A DNA stretch of 11,550 bases from Paracoccaceae bacterium. Its GTDB lineage: Bacteria; Pseudomonadota; Alphaproteobacteria; Rhodobacterales; Rhodobacteraceae. Of this stretch, positions 1 through 7,281 are shown piece by piece; position 1 is the first letter of the stretch; every line of letters begins with the position of its first letter. Made by a program: the position numbers and the translations under genes. The notes beneath the pieces were generated by a model, which saw nothing but the letters and a program-made list of their open reading frames with translations, ran no database searches and was not told the DNA's origin. The stretch lies in contig JAFIEC010000428.1 in assembly GCA_020832725.1 (NCBI GenBank), positions 1 to 11,550 on the forward strand. Direction: 5' to 3'.

Positions 1-1842
1 CAGATCATCTGGCGGTTTCGGCAAGCCTATCCCGGCAAGCGTATCCTGTTCCTCGCCGACCGGAATGTCCTGATCGATCAGACGATGGTCAATGACTTCC
101 GACCCTTCTCGGGCAAGATGGCCAAGCTTTCCACGCAGTCCAAGACGATTGAACGCGCAGACGGGTCAAAAACCGATGTGACCCTCGCGCTCGACAAGAA
201 ACGCCGGATCGACACATCCTATGAAATTTACATGGGCCTGTATCAGGCGATCACCGGGCCAGAGGAAAGTCAGAAGCTCTATCGCGAATTCTCCCCTGAT
301 TTCTTCGATCTGATCGTCATCGATGAATGTCATCGCGGCAGTGCCGCCGACGACTCTGCATGGCGTGAAATCCTTGACCACTTCTCGTCTGCAACCCAGA
401 TCGGCCTGACCGCCACGCCGAAGGAAACGGAATATGCCTCGAATATCGGGTATTTCGGTGAGCCGGTCTACAGCTACACCCTGAAACAGGGCATCCGCGA
501 CGGGTTTCTTGCGCCCTACAAGGTCATCAAAATCCACATCGACCGCGACATTCAGGGTTACCGGCCTGAAAAGGGGCAGCTTGATCGTGATGGCGAGGAA
601 ATCGAGGATCGGATTTACAACGCAAAGGATTTTGACCGCACGCTTGTGCTGGATGATCGCACCAAGCTTGTCGCCCAGAAGGTGACCGAGTTCCTGCGCG
701 ACAGTGGCGACCGGATGGCGAAGACCATCATCTTCTGCGTCGATCAGGAACATGCGGCCCGGATGCGACAGGCACTCATCAATGAAAACCCTGATCTGGT
801 CGCGGAAAACCACCGCTATGTCATGCGCATTACTGGCAATGACAAGGAAGGGCTGGACCAGCTTGGAAACTTCATTGACCCAGAGGCCCCTTACCCCGTC
901 CTCGTGACAACCTCGCGCCTGCTTTCCACGGGTGTTGATGCCCAGACCTGCCGCCTGATCGTGCTGGACCGCGAGGTCGGCTCAATGACCGAGTTCAAAC
1001 AGATCGTTGGTCGCGGCACCCGCGTGCATGAGGATACCCGCAAGCTCTATTTCACCTTGATGGATTTCCGGGGCGCATCCAGCCACTTTGCCGACCCTGA
1101 TTTCGATGGCGAACCCGTCCAGATTTACACCCCCGGCCCGGATGATCCTGTCTCACCCCCAGATGAAACGCCAACGCAAGGTGGTGAAACGCCCACGGAG
1201 CCGATTGATCCGAGCGAAACTGTCCTGATCGATCCGGGTAACGTGACGCTTGGGCGCGAGGGCGCATCTGGTCAGAAGCCCAAAGTCTATGTCGATGGCG
1301 TGGGCGCGCTGATCGTGGCCGAGCGAGTTGAATACCTTGATGAACAGGGCAAGCTTGTCACGGAAAGCTTGCGTGATTTCACCCGCAAGGCCGTCCAGCG
1401 CCATTTTGCCAGCCTTGATGAGTTCCTGCGCCGCTGGAACCAGTCAGAACGCAAACAGGCCCTGTTCGAAGAACTCGCCGCCGAGGGCTTGCCCCTCGAT
1501 GTCATCGGGCAGGAGTTGAACCTCGATCTCGATCCGTTCGATCTGATCTGCCACATCGCCTTTGACGCCAAGCCGCTCACCCGCAAGGAACGCGCCGACA
1601 ATGTCAAAAAGCGCGACGCTTTCACCAAATACGGTCCCCAAGCCCGCGCCGTTCTGGAAGCCCTGCTGGAAAAATATGCTGATGATGGCGTTATCAATCT
1701 GGATGACCCCAAAATATTGAAGATCAATCCTTTCGCAGGCATGGGAACCGAGGTTGAACTGATCCGCGCTTTCGGAAAAAAGCCTGACTATCTGCGCGCC
1801 GTGCATGAATTGCAGTCCGCCCTTTATGATGAAAGCGCCTGA
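1..1842 (+). CDS. hsdR: Type I restriction endonuclease subunit R (EcoEI type), 5' end outside window
   Basis: This is the motor and nuclease subunit of a type I restriction enzyme. It hydrolyses ATP to pull DNA past the bound HsdM2HsdS complex and cuts it. The reading frame is open from base 1, so the gene begins upstream of the window and the ATG at 85 is internal. Visible superfamily 2 helicase motifs are motif Ia (ILFLADRNVLIDQ, nt 43-81), a DECH Walker B box (nt 322-333), motif III LTATP (nt 406-420) and motif VI QIVGRGTRVHE (about nt 1000-1032). The following segment, LYFTLMDFRGASSHF and onward, is typical of the EcoEI R C-terminal domain. About 613 residues are present; the family is usually near 800, so the N-terminal PD-(D/E)XK nuclease and Walker A are missing only because of the window edge. 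An acidic, proline-rich linker lies around nt 1130-1230. hsdM starts 3 bp after the stop. Confidence 0.97.
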   Translation, partial: QIIWRFRQAYPGKRILFLADRNVLIDQTMVNDFRPFSGKMAKLSTQSKTIERADGSKTDVTLALDKKRRIDTSYEIYMGLYQAITGPEESQKLYREFSPDFFDLIVIDECHRGSAADDSAWREILDHFSSATQIGLTATPKETEYASNIGYFGEPVYSYTLKQGIRDGFLAPYKVIKIHIDRDIQGYRPEKGQLDRDGEEIEDRIYNAKDFDRTLVLDDRTKLVAQKVTEFLRDSGDRMAKTIIFCVDQEHAARMRQALINENPDLVAENHRYVMRITGNDKEGLDQLGNFIDPEAPYPVLVTTSRLLSTGVDAQTCRLIVLDREVGSMTEFKQIVGRGTRVHEDTRKLYFTLMDFRGASSHFADPDFDGEPVQIYTPGPDDPVSPPDETPTQGGETPTEPIDPSETVLIDPGNVTLGREGASGQKPKVYVDGVGALIVAERVEYLDEQGKLVTESLRDFTRKAVQRHFASLDEFLRRWNQSERKQALFEELAAEGLPLDVIGQELNLDLDPFDLICHIAFDAKPLTRKERADNVKKRDAFTKYGPQARAVLEALLEKYADDGVINLDDPKILKINPFAGMGTEVELIRAFGKKPDYLRAVHELQSALYDESA

Positions 1843-1845
1843 TCC

Positions 1846-3294
1846 ATGTCCGTCCGCACCCTCGTCAAATCGATCCAGGACATCATGCGCAAGGACACTG
1901 GCGTCGATGGTGACGCGCAGCGCATGTCGCAGCTGGTCTGGATGTTCTTCCTGAAAATCATCGATGATCAGGATGAAGCCTTGGAAATCACGCAAGGCGA
2001 TTACACCTCGCCCATTCCCGAAGACCTGCAATGGCGCGCTTGGGCGGCAGACCCCGAAGGCATCACCGGCGACACCCTGCTGGATTTCGTCAACACCGAC
2101 CTGTTTCCCCGCCTGAAAGCCCTGCCCACAGTCAAAGGCTCCCGCGCCAAGGTCGTGCGCGATGTGTTCGAGGATGCCTATAACTACATGAAATCCGGCC
2201 AGCTGATGCGGCAGGTGATCAACAAGATCAACGAGGTCGATTTCAACAACCTGTCCGAGCGTCAGCATTTCGGCGACATTTATGAACAGCTTCTGAACGA
2301 CCTCCAAAACGCAGGGAACGCGGGCGAATACTATACCCCGCGCGCGGTCACCGCCTTCATGGTGCAACAGATCGACCCGAAACCGGGTGAACTGCTGATG
2401 GACCCCGCCTGCGGCACCGGCGGTTTCCTGACCTGCTCCATGCGCCACATGCGCGACCGCTACGTCAAACGGCCCGAGGATGAGGCGCTGATGCAGGCCA
2501 ACTTGCGTGCTGTGGAAAAGAAACCGCTGCCCCATATGCTGTGTGTGACCAACATGCTGCTGCACGGGGTCGAGGAACCCTCTTGGGTGCGCCATGACAA
2601 CACCCTTGCCCGCCCGCTGATCAGCTGGGGCCAATCCGACCGCGTGGACATCGTCCTGACCAACCCGCCCTTCGGCGGGAAAGAGGAGGACGGGATCGAG
2701 AACAACTTCCCCACCTACCGCACCCGCGAAACCGCCGATCTGTTTCTGGCGCTGATCATCCGCATGCTCAAACCCGGTGGCCGCGCTGCGGTGGTTCTGC
2801 CAGATGGCTCGCTCTTTGGCGAAGGGATTAAGACCCGCCTGAAAGAAGCGCTGATGACGGAATGCAACCTGCACACCATCGTGCGCCTGCCCAATTCCGT
2901 CTTCCGCCCCTATGCCAGCATCGGCACCAACCTGCTGTTCTTTGAAAAGGGCACGCCGACGACCGAGACATGGTTCTGGGAACATCGCGTGCCCGAAGGG
3001 CAAAAGGCCTATTCCATGACCAAACCCATCCGGCTGGATCATCTGAATGAGTGCGCCGCATGGTGGGGCGGGGCTGCGCGCGCGGGCCGGGTAGAAAATG
3101 ACCGCGCTTGGCGGGTCAGTTTCGAGGATGTGAAGGCGCGCGGGTTCAATCTGGATTTCAAGAACCCCCATGCGGTCGAGGAAGTCATGGACGACCCCGA
3201 AACCCTGCTGGATGCGCTGAATACTGCCGAGGCAGAGGTCACAGCCCTGCGCGGTCAGTTGAAGGCGATATTGGCCGAGGCCTTGGCACGATGA
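1846..3294 (+). CDS. hsdM: Type I DNA methyltransferase subunit M
   Basis: HsdM is the S-adenosylmethionine-dependent N6-adenine methyltransferase subunit. Two copies join one HsdS to form the modification enzyme, and HsdR joins for restriction. The 482 residues are a normal length. The N-terminal about 130 residues form the helical HsdM_N domain. Motif AGEYYTPRAV (159-168) precedes the SAM-binding motif I DPACGTGGF (186-194) and the catalytic motif IV NPPFGG (273-278). No key residue is missing, so this subunit looks intact. The ATG is 3 bp after the hsdR stop, with only a weak purine-rich stretch upstream, which suggests translational coupling. The stop overlaps the hsdS start as ATGA (3291-3294). 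Confidence 0.98.
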   Translation: MSVRTLVKSIQDIMRKDTGVDGDAQRMSQLVWMFFLKIIDDQDEALEITQGDYTSPIPEDLQWRAWAADPEGITGDTLLDFVNTDLFPRLKALPTVKGSRAKVVRDVFEDAYNYMKSGQLMRQVINKINEVDFNNLSERQHFGDIYEQLLNDLQNAGNAGEYYTPRAVTAFMVQQIDPKPGELLMDPACGTGGFLTCSMRHMRDRYVKRPEDEALMQANLRAVEKKPLPHMLCVTNMLLHGVEEPSWVRHDNTLARPLISWGQSDRVDIVLTNPPFGGKEEDGIENNFPTYRTRETADLFLALIIRMLKPGGRAAVVLPDGSLFGEGIKTRLKEALMTECNLHTIVRLPNSVFRPYASIGTNLLFFEKGTPTTETWFWEHRVPEGQKAYSMTKPIRLDHLNECAAWWGGAARAGRVENDRAWRVSFEDVKARGFNLDFKNPHAVEEVMDDPETLLDALNTAEAEVTALRGQLKAILAEALAR

Positions 3295-4868
3295 CGGACA
3301 CGCCCTTTTCCGGTGATCAGCTTCTGGCCATGTATGACCGTGTGGCGGGCGCTGAGGATGCGATCCCCCGCCTGCGCCGCTTTGTGCTGGATCTGGCCGT
3401 GCGCGGGAAGCTGGTGGAACAGGATGCGGGGGATGAACCGGCCTCAAAGCTGTTGGAGCGGATCGAGGCCGAGAAGGTGCGGTTGGTCAAGGCTGGGGAG
3501 ATAAAGAAATCTGCCGTTGATCCGGTCGAACTCAAAGATGAACCCCACCAACTACCGAAAAATTGGGCGTGGGTCAGGTTTGCATCAATTGCTGATTTTT
3601 CTGCAGGCAGAACGCCCGCAAGAAACGAGTCCTCCTTTTGGAATACTGGTGATTATCCTTGGGTCAGCATCGCCGACATGAAAGATGGCGAAATTCTGAC
3701 AGCGACCAAGGAAACGATTAGCGAAAGAGCGAGACAAGAAGTTTTCAAGTCAGAGCCGGTTCCAATCGGGACAATGATTATGAGTTTCAAACTTACAATA
3801 GGCAAAATTTCCCGTCTTGGCGTGTCTGCTTTCCATAACGAAGCAATTATCACTATCCGACCGATCTTGAACTCGCTTGATGAGCTTTTGTTTATCACAT
3901 TGCCTGAGCTGGCTCGGGGTGGTGACACAAAGGGAGCAATCAAAGGGGCAACCCTGAACCGCGAGTCTTTATCAAACTTGTGCATTCCCCTCCCACCCCT
4001 CGCGGAACAACACCGCATCGTGGCGAAGGTTCAGGAATTGATGGCCCTGCTGGACGGGCTGGAAGTGGCGCGGGTGCGGGCAGAGGGGGCGCGGGACAAG
4101 CTGACCGCCGCCACCCTCCACCGCCTGACTGACGAGGGCACCGACCCCCAAACCGCCACCGCCTTCGCCCTGAAAACCCTACCCGCCCTGACCACCCGCG
4201 CGGGCCAAATCAAACCCCTGCGCCAAACCATCCTCAACCTCGCCGTGCGCGGCAAGTTGGTGGAACAGGATGAGGGGGATGAACCGGCGTCGGTGCTGTT
4301 GGAGCAGTTGCGTGCAGACCGTGGAAAGCTACTCAAAGAGAAAGGCGTTCGAACGAAAAAACCGGTTGACCCATTGCGTGACATTGACGATCTAAATTTA
4401 CCCTGCAACTGGACAGCGGATGCCTTTGCCAACCTGATCGACCCGCGTGAGACCATATCTTATGGTGTGCTGGTTCCGGGGCCGGATGAAGAAGGCGGTG
4501 TCCCATTTGTCCGCGCGCAAGACCTTGCTCTTTCTGGCCATCCAAGCAGGCCCAACAAGACAATCTCCCTCGACATAGAAAGAAAATACGCTCGAACGCG
4601 ATTGCGAGGCGGAGAAATTCTGCTCTGTGTCGTTGGAAGCATTGGCAAGCTCGGTGTCGTGCCTCCTGAATGGGCAGGGGCAAATATCGCTAGAGCCGTT
4701 GCACGTATTTCACCCATGGAGCACCTGAGCCGTGACTTTGTGCTGCTCTTCCTCCGCAGCGATCTTGCGCAATCCTATTTTGAAGATGCAACGAGGACGC
4801 ATGCACAGCCAACGTTGAATGTGGGTTTGATTGAGAAGCTTCCATTCCCCCTCCCCCCCCTCGCCTAA
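3291..4868 (+). CDS. hsdS: Type I specificity subunit S, truncated at its last conserved region by a stop codon
   Basis: HsdS recognises the bipartite DNA target through two target recognition domains (TRDs) and holds two HsdM subunits through conserved helical regions. The ATG at 3291 overlaps the hsdM stop and opens MTDTPFSGDQ. Longer in-frame extensions would run inside hsdM, so this start is preferred. Layout of the 525 residues: N-terminal conserved segment 1-88, TRD1 about 90-232, central conserved region about 233-350 beginning PLPPLAEQHRIVAKV, and TRD2 about 371-517. The protein then stops at PLPPLA, exactly where the second conserved region should begin. Codon 526 is TAA (4866-4868) where the central copy of the motif has GAA. 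The frame continues for 52 codons to TGA at 5025. The C-terminal helix that normally packs against the central helix and the second HsdM is therefore lost, so the product may be inactive or altered. A sequencing error or readthrough is also possible. Confidence 0.94.
   Translation: MTDTPFSGDQLLAMYDRVAGAEDAIPRLRRFVLDLAVRGKLVEQDAGDEPASKLLERIEAEKVRLVKAGEIKKSAVDPVELKDEPHQLPKNWAWVRFASIADFSAGRTPARNESSFWNTGDYPWVSIADMKDGEILTATKETISERARQEVFKSEPVPIGTMIMSFKLTIGKISRLGVSAFHNEAIITIRPILNSLDELLFITLPELARGGDTKGAIKGATLNRESLSNLCIPLPPLAEQHRIVAKVQELMALLDGLEVARVRAEGARDKLTAATLHRLTDEGTDPQTATAFALKTLPALTTRAGQIKPLRQTILNLAVRGKLVEQDEGDEPASVLLEQLRADRGKLLKEKGVRTKKPVDPLRDIDDLNLPCNWTADAFANLIDPRETISYGVLVPGPDEEGGVPFVRAQDLALSGHPSRPNKTISLDIERKYARTRLRGGEILLCVVGSIGKLGVVPPEWAGANIARAVARISPMEHLSRDFVLLFLRSDLAQSYFEDATRTHAQPTLNVGLIEKLPFPLPPLA
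3393..3459 (+). repeat. hsdS internal direct repeat, copy 1
   Basis: This segment encodes the N-terminal LAVRGKLVEQDAGDEPAS region and matches 4239-4305 at 59 of 67 positions by hand count. It reflects the two-fold internal repeat of S subunits, in which each TRD is flanked by equivalent conserved segments. Confidence 0.85.
4239..4305 (+). repeat. hsdS internal direct repeat, copy 2
   Basis: Second copy, in the central conserved region, 846 bp from copy 1 and encoding LAVRGKLVEQDEGDEPAS. Recombination between the two copies would delete TRD1, which is a recognised route for specificity change in S subunits. Confidence 0.85.
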
Positions 4869-5027
4869 CAATACCGTATCGTCGCCAAGGTCTTTGCCCT
4901 CATGGCGCTGTGTGACCAGTTGGAAACGGCCCTGACCACCAGTGCCACGACCCGCTCCCGTCTGCTCGACACGCTCATCCGCAGCGCCCTGTCGCCGGAT
5001 GTGCAAATGCCAGAGGCTGCAGAATGA
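4869..5027 (+). pseudogene. Detached 3' remnant of hsdS (conserved region 2)
   Basis: These 52 codons and a stop follow the TAA of hsdS in the same frame and read QYRIVAKVFALMALCDQLE and onward. That is the conserved C-terminal helix of type I S subunits, matching the central copy EQHRIVAKVQELMALLDGLE. Its stop overlaps the next ATG as ATGA (5024-5027), the same junction style as the rest of the operon, so the ancestral hsdS very probably ended here and the TAA is recent. There is no frame change and few other differences from the expected motif, which fits a single GAA-to-TAA substitution. An in-frame ATG at 4902, 33 nt after the stop, could allow reinitiation of a 41-residue peptide, but its upstream AAGG is weakly placed. 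Confidence 0.8.
4881..4956 (+). repeat. hsdS tail direct repeat, copy 1 (in the hsdS remnant)
   Basis: The repeat matches 5998-6072. Over the first 61 bases, aligned without gaps (offset 1117), 52 are identical by hand count. A perfect 23-base block lies at 4916-4938 / 6033-6055. Beyond that the match continues with one codon gap (ATTRS versus ATRS). Confidence 0.85.
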
Positions 5028-5968
5028 CCAACAAGGACTCACCCGAAGCGCTTGCCTTTCTGACGGTGTTCAACCGATTGAAAGGGCTGGTTGATGATGA
5101 CCCAGCTAACATTGTCCCCGATGCCGAAAAGGATGAAAGCATCCGGGATTTATGCGCAGACCTGTTCTTCGCGGCGCATTTCGCAGACCCGCCTTCCGCA
5201 CGCGGCCCGGACACCCTGACCGCTCCGGCTGATCCTGTTTTCATCCGCGCATGGCGTGAATATGAAGCTGATTACGCCGGCCCTGTGTTCACTGCTGTGT
5301 TCGGTGATCTTTCAGGATTGGTAGGCGAGGACCATCGCACCTTGCCTGACAGGCGCTGGGACGCTGCCGATGATGACGCGCGTGAAGCAAGCTCCGGCAT
5401 TGAGCAGGCGATGAGCTTTGCTCAAGACAATATCGATCAGGAACACCGCCACGCCTCGTTTCCCGAGGGTTTTGTCGAAGATGTCACCGAAGGCCTGAAG
5501 GCATGGGACAAGCTACACAGTGAAACGCGTTTTGATCTGCGGGGTATCTTCCGTCGCCGCGCGCTTATTCCGTTCGTGCTAATCCCCCGCGCAGTGTCCG
5601 CCAAATACCCTGACAAAGGCCGGCATTCGCTGCTTACCAACCTGCGACAGGCGCATGATGCCTTCGTGTTCGGGGTTCCGCATGCGTCGATCGCCATGAT
5701 GCGATCCATCATGGAAGCGGTGTTGCACGACCATTACCGCGCGAATGGGTCCAGCCTGCATGCGATGATTGAGGACCGCAGATTTTCACCTCCAAAGGCA
5801 GCGAACAAGGCGGCACTTCACAGGCTTCGAATGCTCGCAAATTCTGTCCTTCACCTGGGAGACAAGCAGCTCAGTTCCGGCCTTCCGAACCTTGATGAGG
5901 AAGGGCTTGAGAAAGAGATCGTTCGGCTTCTGTTTGTGCTGCGCGCTTTGATTGAGGGGGCGAAGTGA
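5024..5968 (+). CDS. R-M-associated protein with DUF4145/HEPN-like C-terminal domain
   Basis: The product is a 314-residue protein with no signal peptide or membrane segment, probably cytoplasmic. The N-terminal about 200 residues are acidic and I do not recognise them. The C-terminal part (about 203-311) resembles DUF4145: a helix pair like LRQAHDAFVFGVPHASIAMMRSIMEAVL (described here in two pieces: 207-220 and 221-234), then LRMLANSVLH (268-277), which has the same spacing as the family's LRxxGNxxxH signature (R269, N273, H277). DUF4145 proteins are often found beside restriction systems and belong to the HEPN-like helical group, but an RNase activity is not shown here. The ATG overlaps the ancestral hsdS stop (ATGA). 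An AGAGG at 5012-5016 inside the hsdS tail is a good ribosome binding site with 7-base spacing. The stop overlaps the next GTG. Its role is inferred only from the operon, as an accessory or toxin-like partner of the type I system. Confidence 0.87.
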   Translation: MTNKDSPEALAFLTVFNRLKGLVDDDPANIVPDAEKDESIRDLCADLFFAAHFADPPSARGPDTLTAPADPVFIRAWREYEADYAGPVFTAVFGDLSGLVGEDHRTLPDRRWDAADDDAREASSGIEQAMSFAQDNIDQEHRHASFPEGFVEDVTEGLKAWDKLHSETRFDLRGIFRRRALIPFVLIPRAVSAKYPDKGRHSLLTNLRQAHDAFVFGVPHASIAMMRSIMEAVLHDHYRANGSSLHAMIEDRRFSPPKAANKAALHRLRMLANSVLHLGDKQLSSGLPNLDEEGLEKEIVRLLFVLRALIEGAK

Positions 5969-6441
5969 CTGAAGTAATATCGCATCCGCGTAGCATGGTG
6001 GCGAGGGTCGATGCCCTCAGGTCGCTGTGTGGCCAGTTGGAAACGGCCCTGACCATCACCGCTACCCGCAGCGCGGTCTATAAGGATGGCGAGACCTTCC
6101 TGTATCTGGCGCGCTTCAACGGGGATGACTCGGCCTTGGTGGGCCGCTCAAAGGGTTTCGGGAAGGCGCCTGCGCTGGTCAAGATCGGGGTGTCGAATGA
6201 CCCGGTGGCGCGCTGCGCCCAGCTCAATTCCGGATTTCCCCCGGGCGGGGCGGGGAAGTGGGTGATCCACCTGCAAGCGTCGTTCCCGGACAGGAAGCGG
6301 GCCGAGGTAGCCGAGGCGTTCTTCAAGGATAATCGCGGGCGGCTGGAAAGCCTTGGGGGCGAGTTCTTCTGGGGTGACCATGATGATGCAGAGAGCAGCT
6401 TTGTGCGGGTGCCGGGGGTGTCGCGGTTCGGTCGGGGGTGA
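5965..6441 (+). CDS. T5orf172 (GIY-YIG superfamily) protein with an HsdS-derived N-terminus
   Basis: The product is a 158-residue protein. Residues 44-136 fit the T5orf172/Mug113 branch of the GIY-YIG nuclease superfamily. The GIY-like strand is FLYLARF (45-51), the second motif is VKIGVSNDPVAR (72-83) with the candidate catalytic arginine R83, LNSGFPP follows (87-93), acidic residues E114/E117 lie in the next helix, and GGEFFW (131-136) closes the domain. Residues 12-36 are not part of that fold: VARVDALRSLCGQLETAL copies the C-terminal conserved helix of HsdS. The GTG start at 5965 overlaps the preceding stop and is preceded by GAGGGGG (5954-5960). ATG 5995 is the only in-frame alternative, and no later Met exists, so the HsdS-like helix is translated from either start. 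It may nick or cut DNA, and the helix might dock it on HsdM/HsdS; both statements are inference. Confidence 0.86.
   Translation: MTEVISHPRSMVARVDALRSLCGQLETALTITATRSAVYKDGETFLYLARFNGDDSALVGRSKGFGKAPALVKIGVSNDPVARCAQLNSGFPPGGAGKWVIHLQASFPDRKRAEVAEAFFKDNRGRLESLGGEFFWGDHDDAESSFVRVPGVSRFGRG
5998..6072 (+). repeat. hsdS tail direct repeat, copy 2 (N-terminus of the T5orf172 gene)
   Basis: Second copy of the hsdS 3' helix sequence, read in the same frame as hsdS and forming residues 12-36 of the T5orf172 protein. The two copies flank the DUF4145-like gene, as expected if that gene arrived by recombination, or if a second hsdS was largely deleted. Confidence 0.85.
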
Positions 6442-6590
6442 TCTGATCTGCGTGCCGAGTTCGCCCCCATGGCTGTGAGGAGTGGGCAGTGACACCTGCC
6501 TGATGCAGCTGCGCGCCACCTGTATAGAGGAGGTCAGGAACGCCTTCTCGACCGAGCAGCATCGTTACGTCTCAGGCGCATCTGGCCACA

Positions 6591-6631
6591 AACCCGCCCG
6601 GTCCCGCCGCTTGTGCCGTTCCGGGCAGGTT
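6591..6631. repeat. Imperfect inverted repeat
   Basis: AACCCGCCCGG (6591-6601) faces CCGGGCAGGTT (6621-6631): 10 of 11 positions complementary, with a 19-base loop. It lies 150 bp after the T5orf172 stop and has no following T run, so it is not a classic intrinsic terminator. Confidence 0.5.
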
Positions 6632-7019
6632 CGATGGAAAACTATCAGCTTTCATTGCAATCATAACGGTTATCACTCACTTAAAAACGGGAATTCTGAT
6701 TAAAAAAGGGCAAACAGGTTTTCAGATCGGTAAGTCCCAAGTCTGTATGAGGTATCGTTCAATAACGAACGAAGGGTATTCATGTTCAGATAAACGACAC
6801 CCCAGCGAAAGAAACGGCCAGTCCAGTTCCAGTCGGGTATGCTCTCGAGCGCAGGGATGCCAGGGTAGCCACGCGAGGATCAGGACGACCCTGACGGCTT
6901 TCAGGATCAGCATGTGGAAGCGGAGCAGGTCTTGCTGATAGCAGCGGGGCAGCCCTGCATCGGCAGACGCAGGTAGGTCAGAACAAGAGCTGCGTGAGTG
7001 GCTGCGCGGGTGGCGTGAC

Positions 7020-7041
7020 CAGCCCGGATTATCCGGGGCTG
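7020..7041. repeat. Hairpin with a one-base bulge
   Basis: CAGCCCGGA pairs with TCCGGGGCTG around a three-base TTA loop, leaving one unpaired G. It lies between the two convergent transcription units and could help end transcription or protect an RNA end. There is no T run on either strand, so it is not called as a terminator. Confidence 0.45.
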
Positions 7042-7281
7042 CTGTCATCCACCACGCCACGAAGCACTTCGCTGGTCGCAGGAAGTGGAGCAGCGATTGA
7101 CCCTCTCAATGCAGCCTGTGGATACCCCTGATGCTTTCCGGGCTGCCATGAATGACCGAGAAAAAGTATCCCCGCACTCGCCTGAGTGACTTCGCAATCA
7201 AAGGGTCGTCTGGGTGATGGGGGGGATGACCGAATTGGATAGGAAGGCTCTCGGCAAAGCCAAGTGATATCCCCTTGTATC

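Larger units (their letters stand above)
6442..7281. other. 840-bp stretch without a defensible gene
   Basis: This lies between the end of the restriction operon and the convergent nuclease-like gene. Open frames here are short, start without ribosome binding sites and match nothing I know. It contains two inverted repeats (6591-6631 and 7020-7041), an AT-rich patch around 6640-6715, and a - strand frame (about 6700-6875) that reads protein-like but lacks an upstream part. It may be the remains of a gene lost by deletion in an accessory region. Confidence 0.5.

Noticed and set aside
1444..3447. 667-codon open frame on the - strand opposite hsdR/hsdM
   Set aside because: It is the antisense of clear hsdR and hsdM coding sequence, with no domain of its own; long antisense frames are common at high GC.
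4853..4860. Run of eight C before the hsdS stop as a phase-variation tract or frameshift
   Set aside because: The sequence before and after the run is in the same frame (PLPPLA then QYRIVAKV), so the stop is a substitution and not a slippage product.
6482..6703. 73-codon + strand frame after the T5orf172 gene
   Set aside because: No ribosome binding site, no motif, and it includes an inverted repeat; likely noncoding.
7161..7188. Small hairpin (CACTC/GAGTG) followed by a T run on the - strand as a terminator for the 7282 gene
   Set aside because: The stem is only 5 bp and the T run starts about eight bases away; too weak to call.
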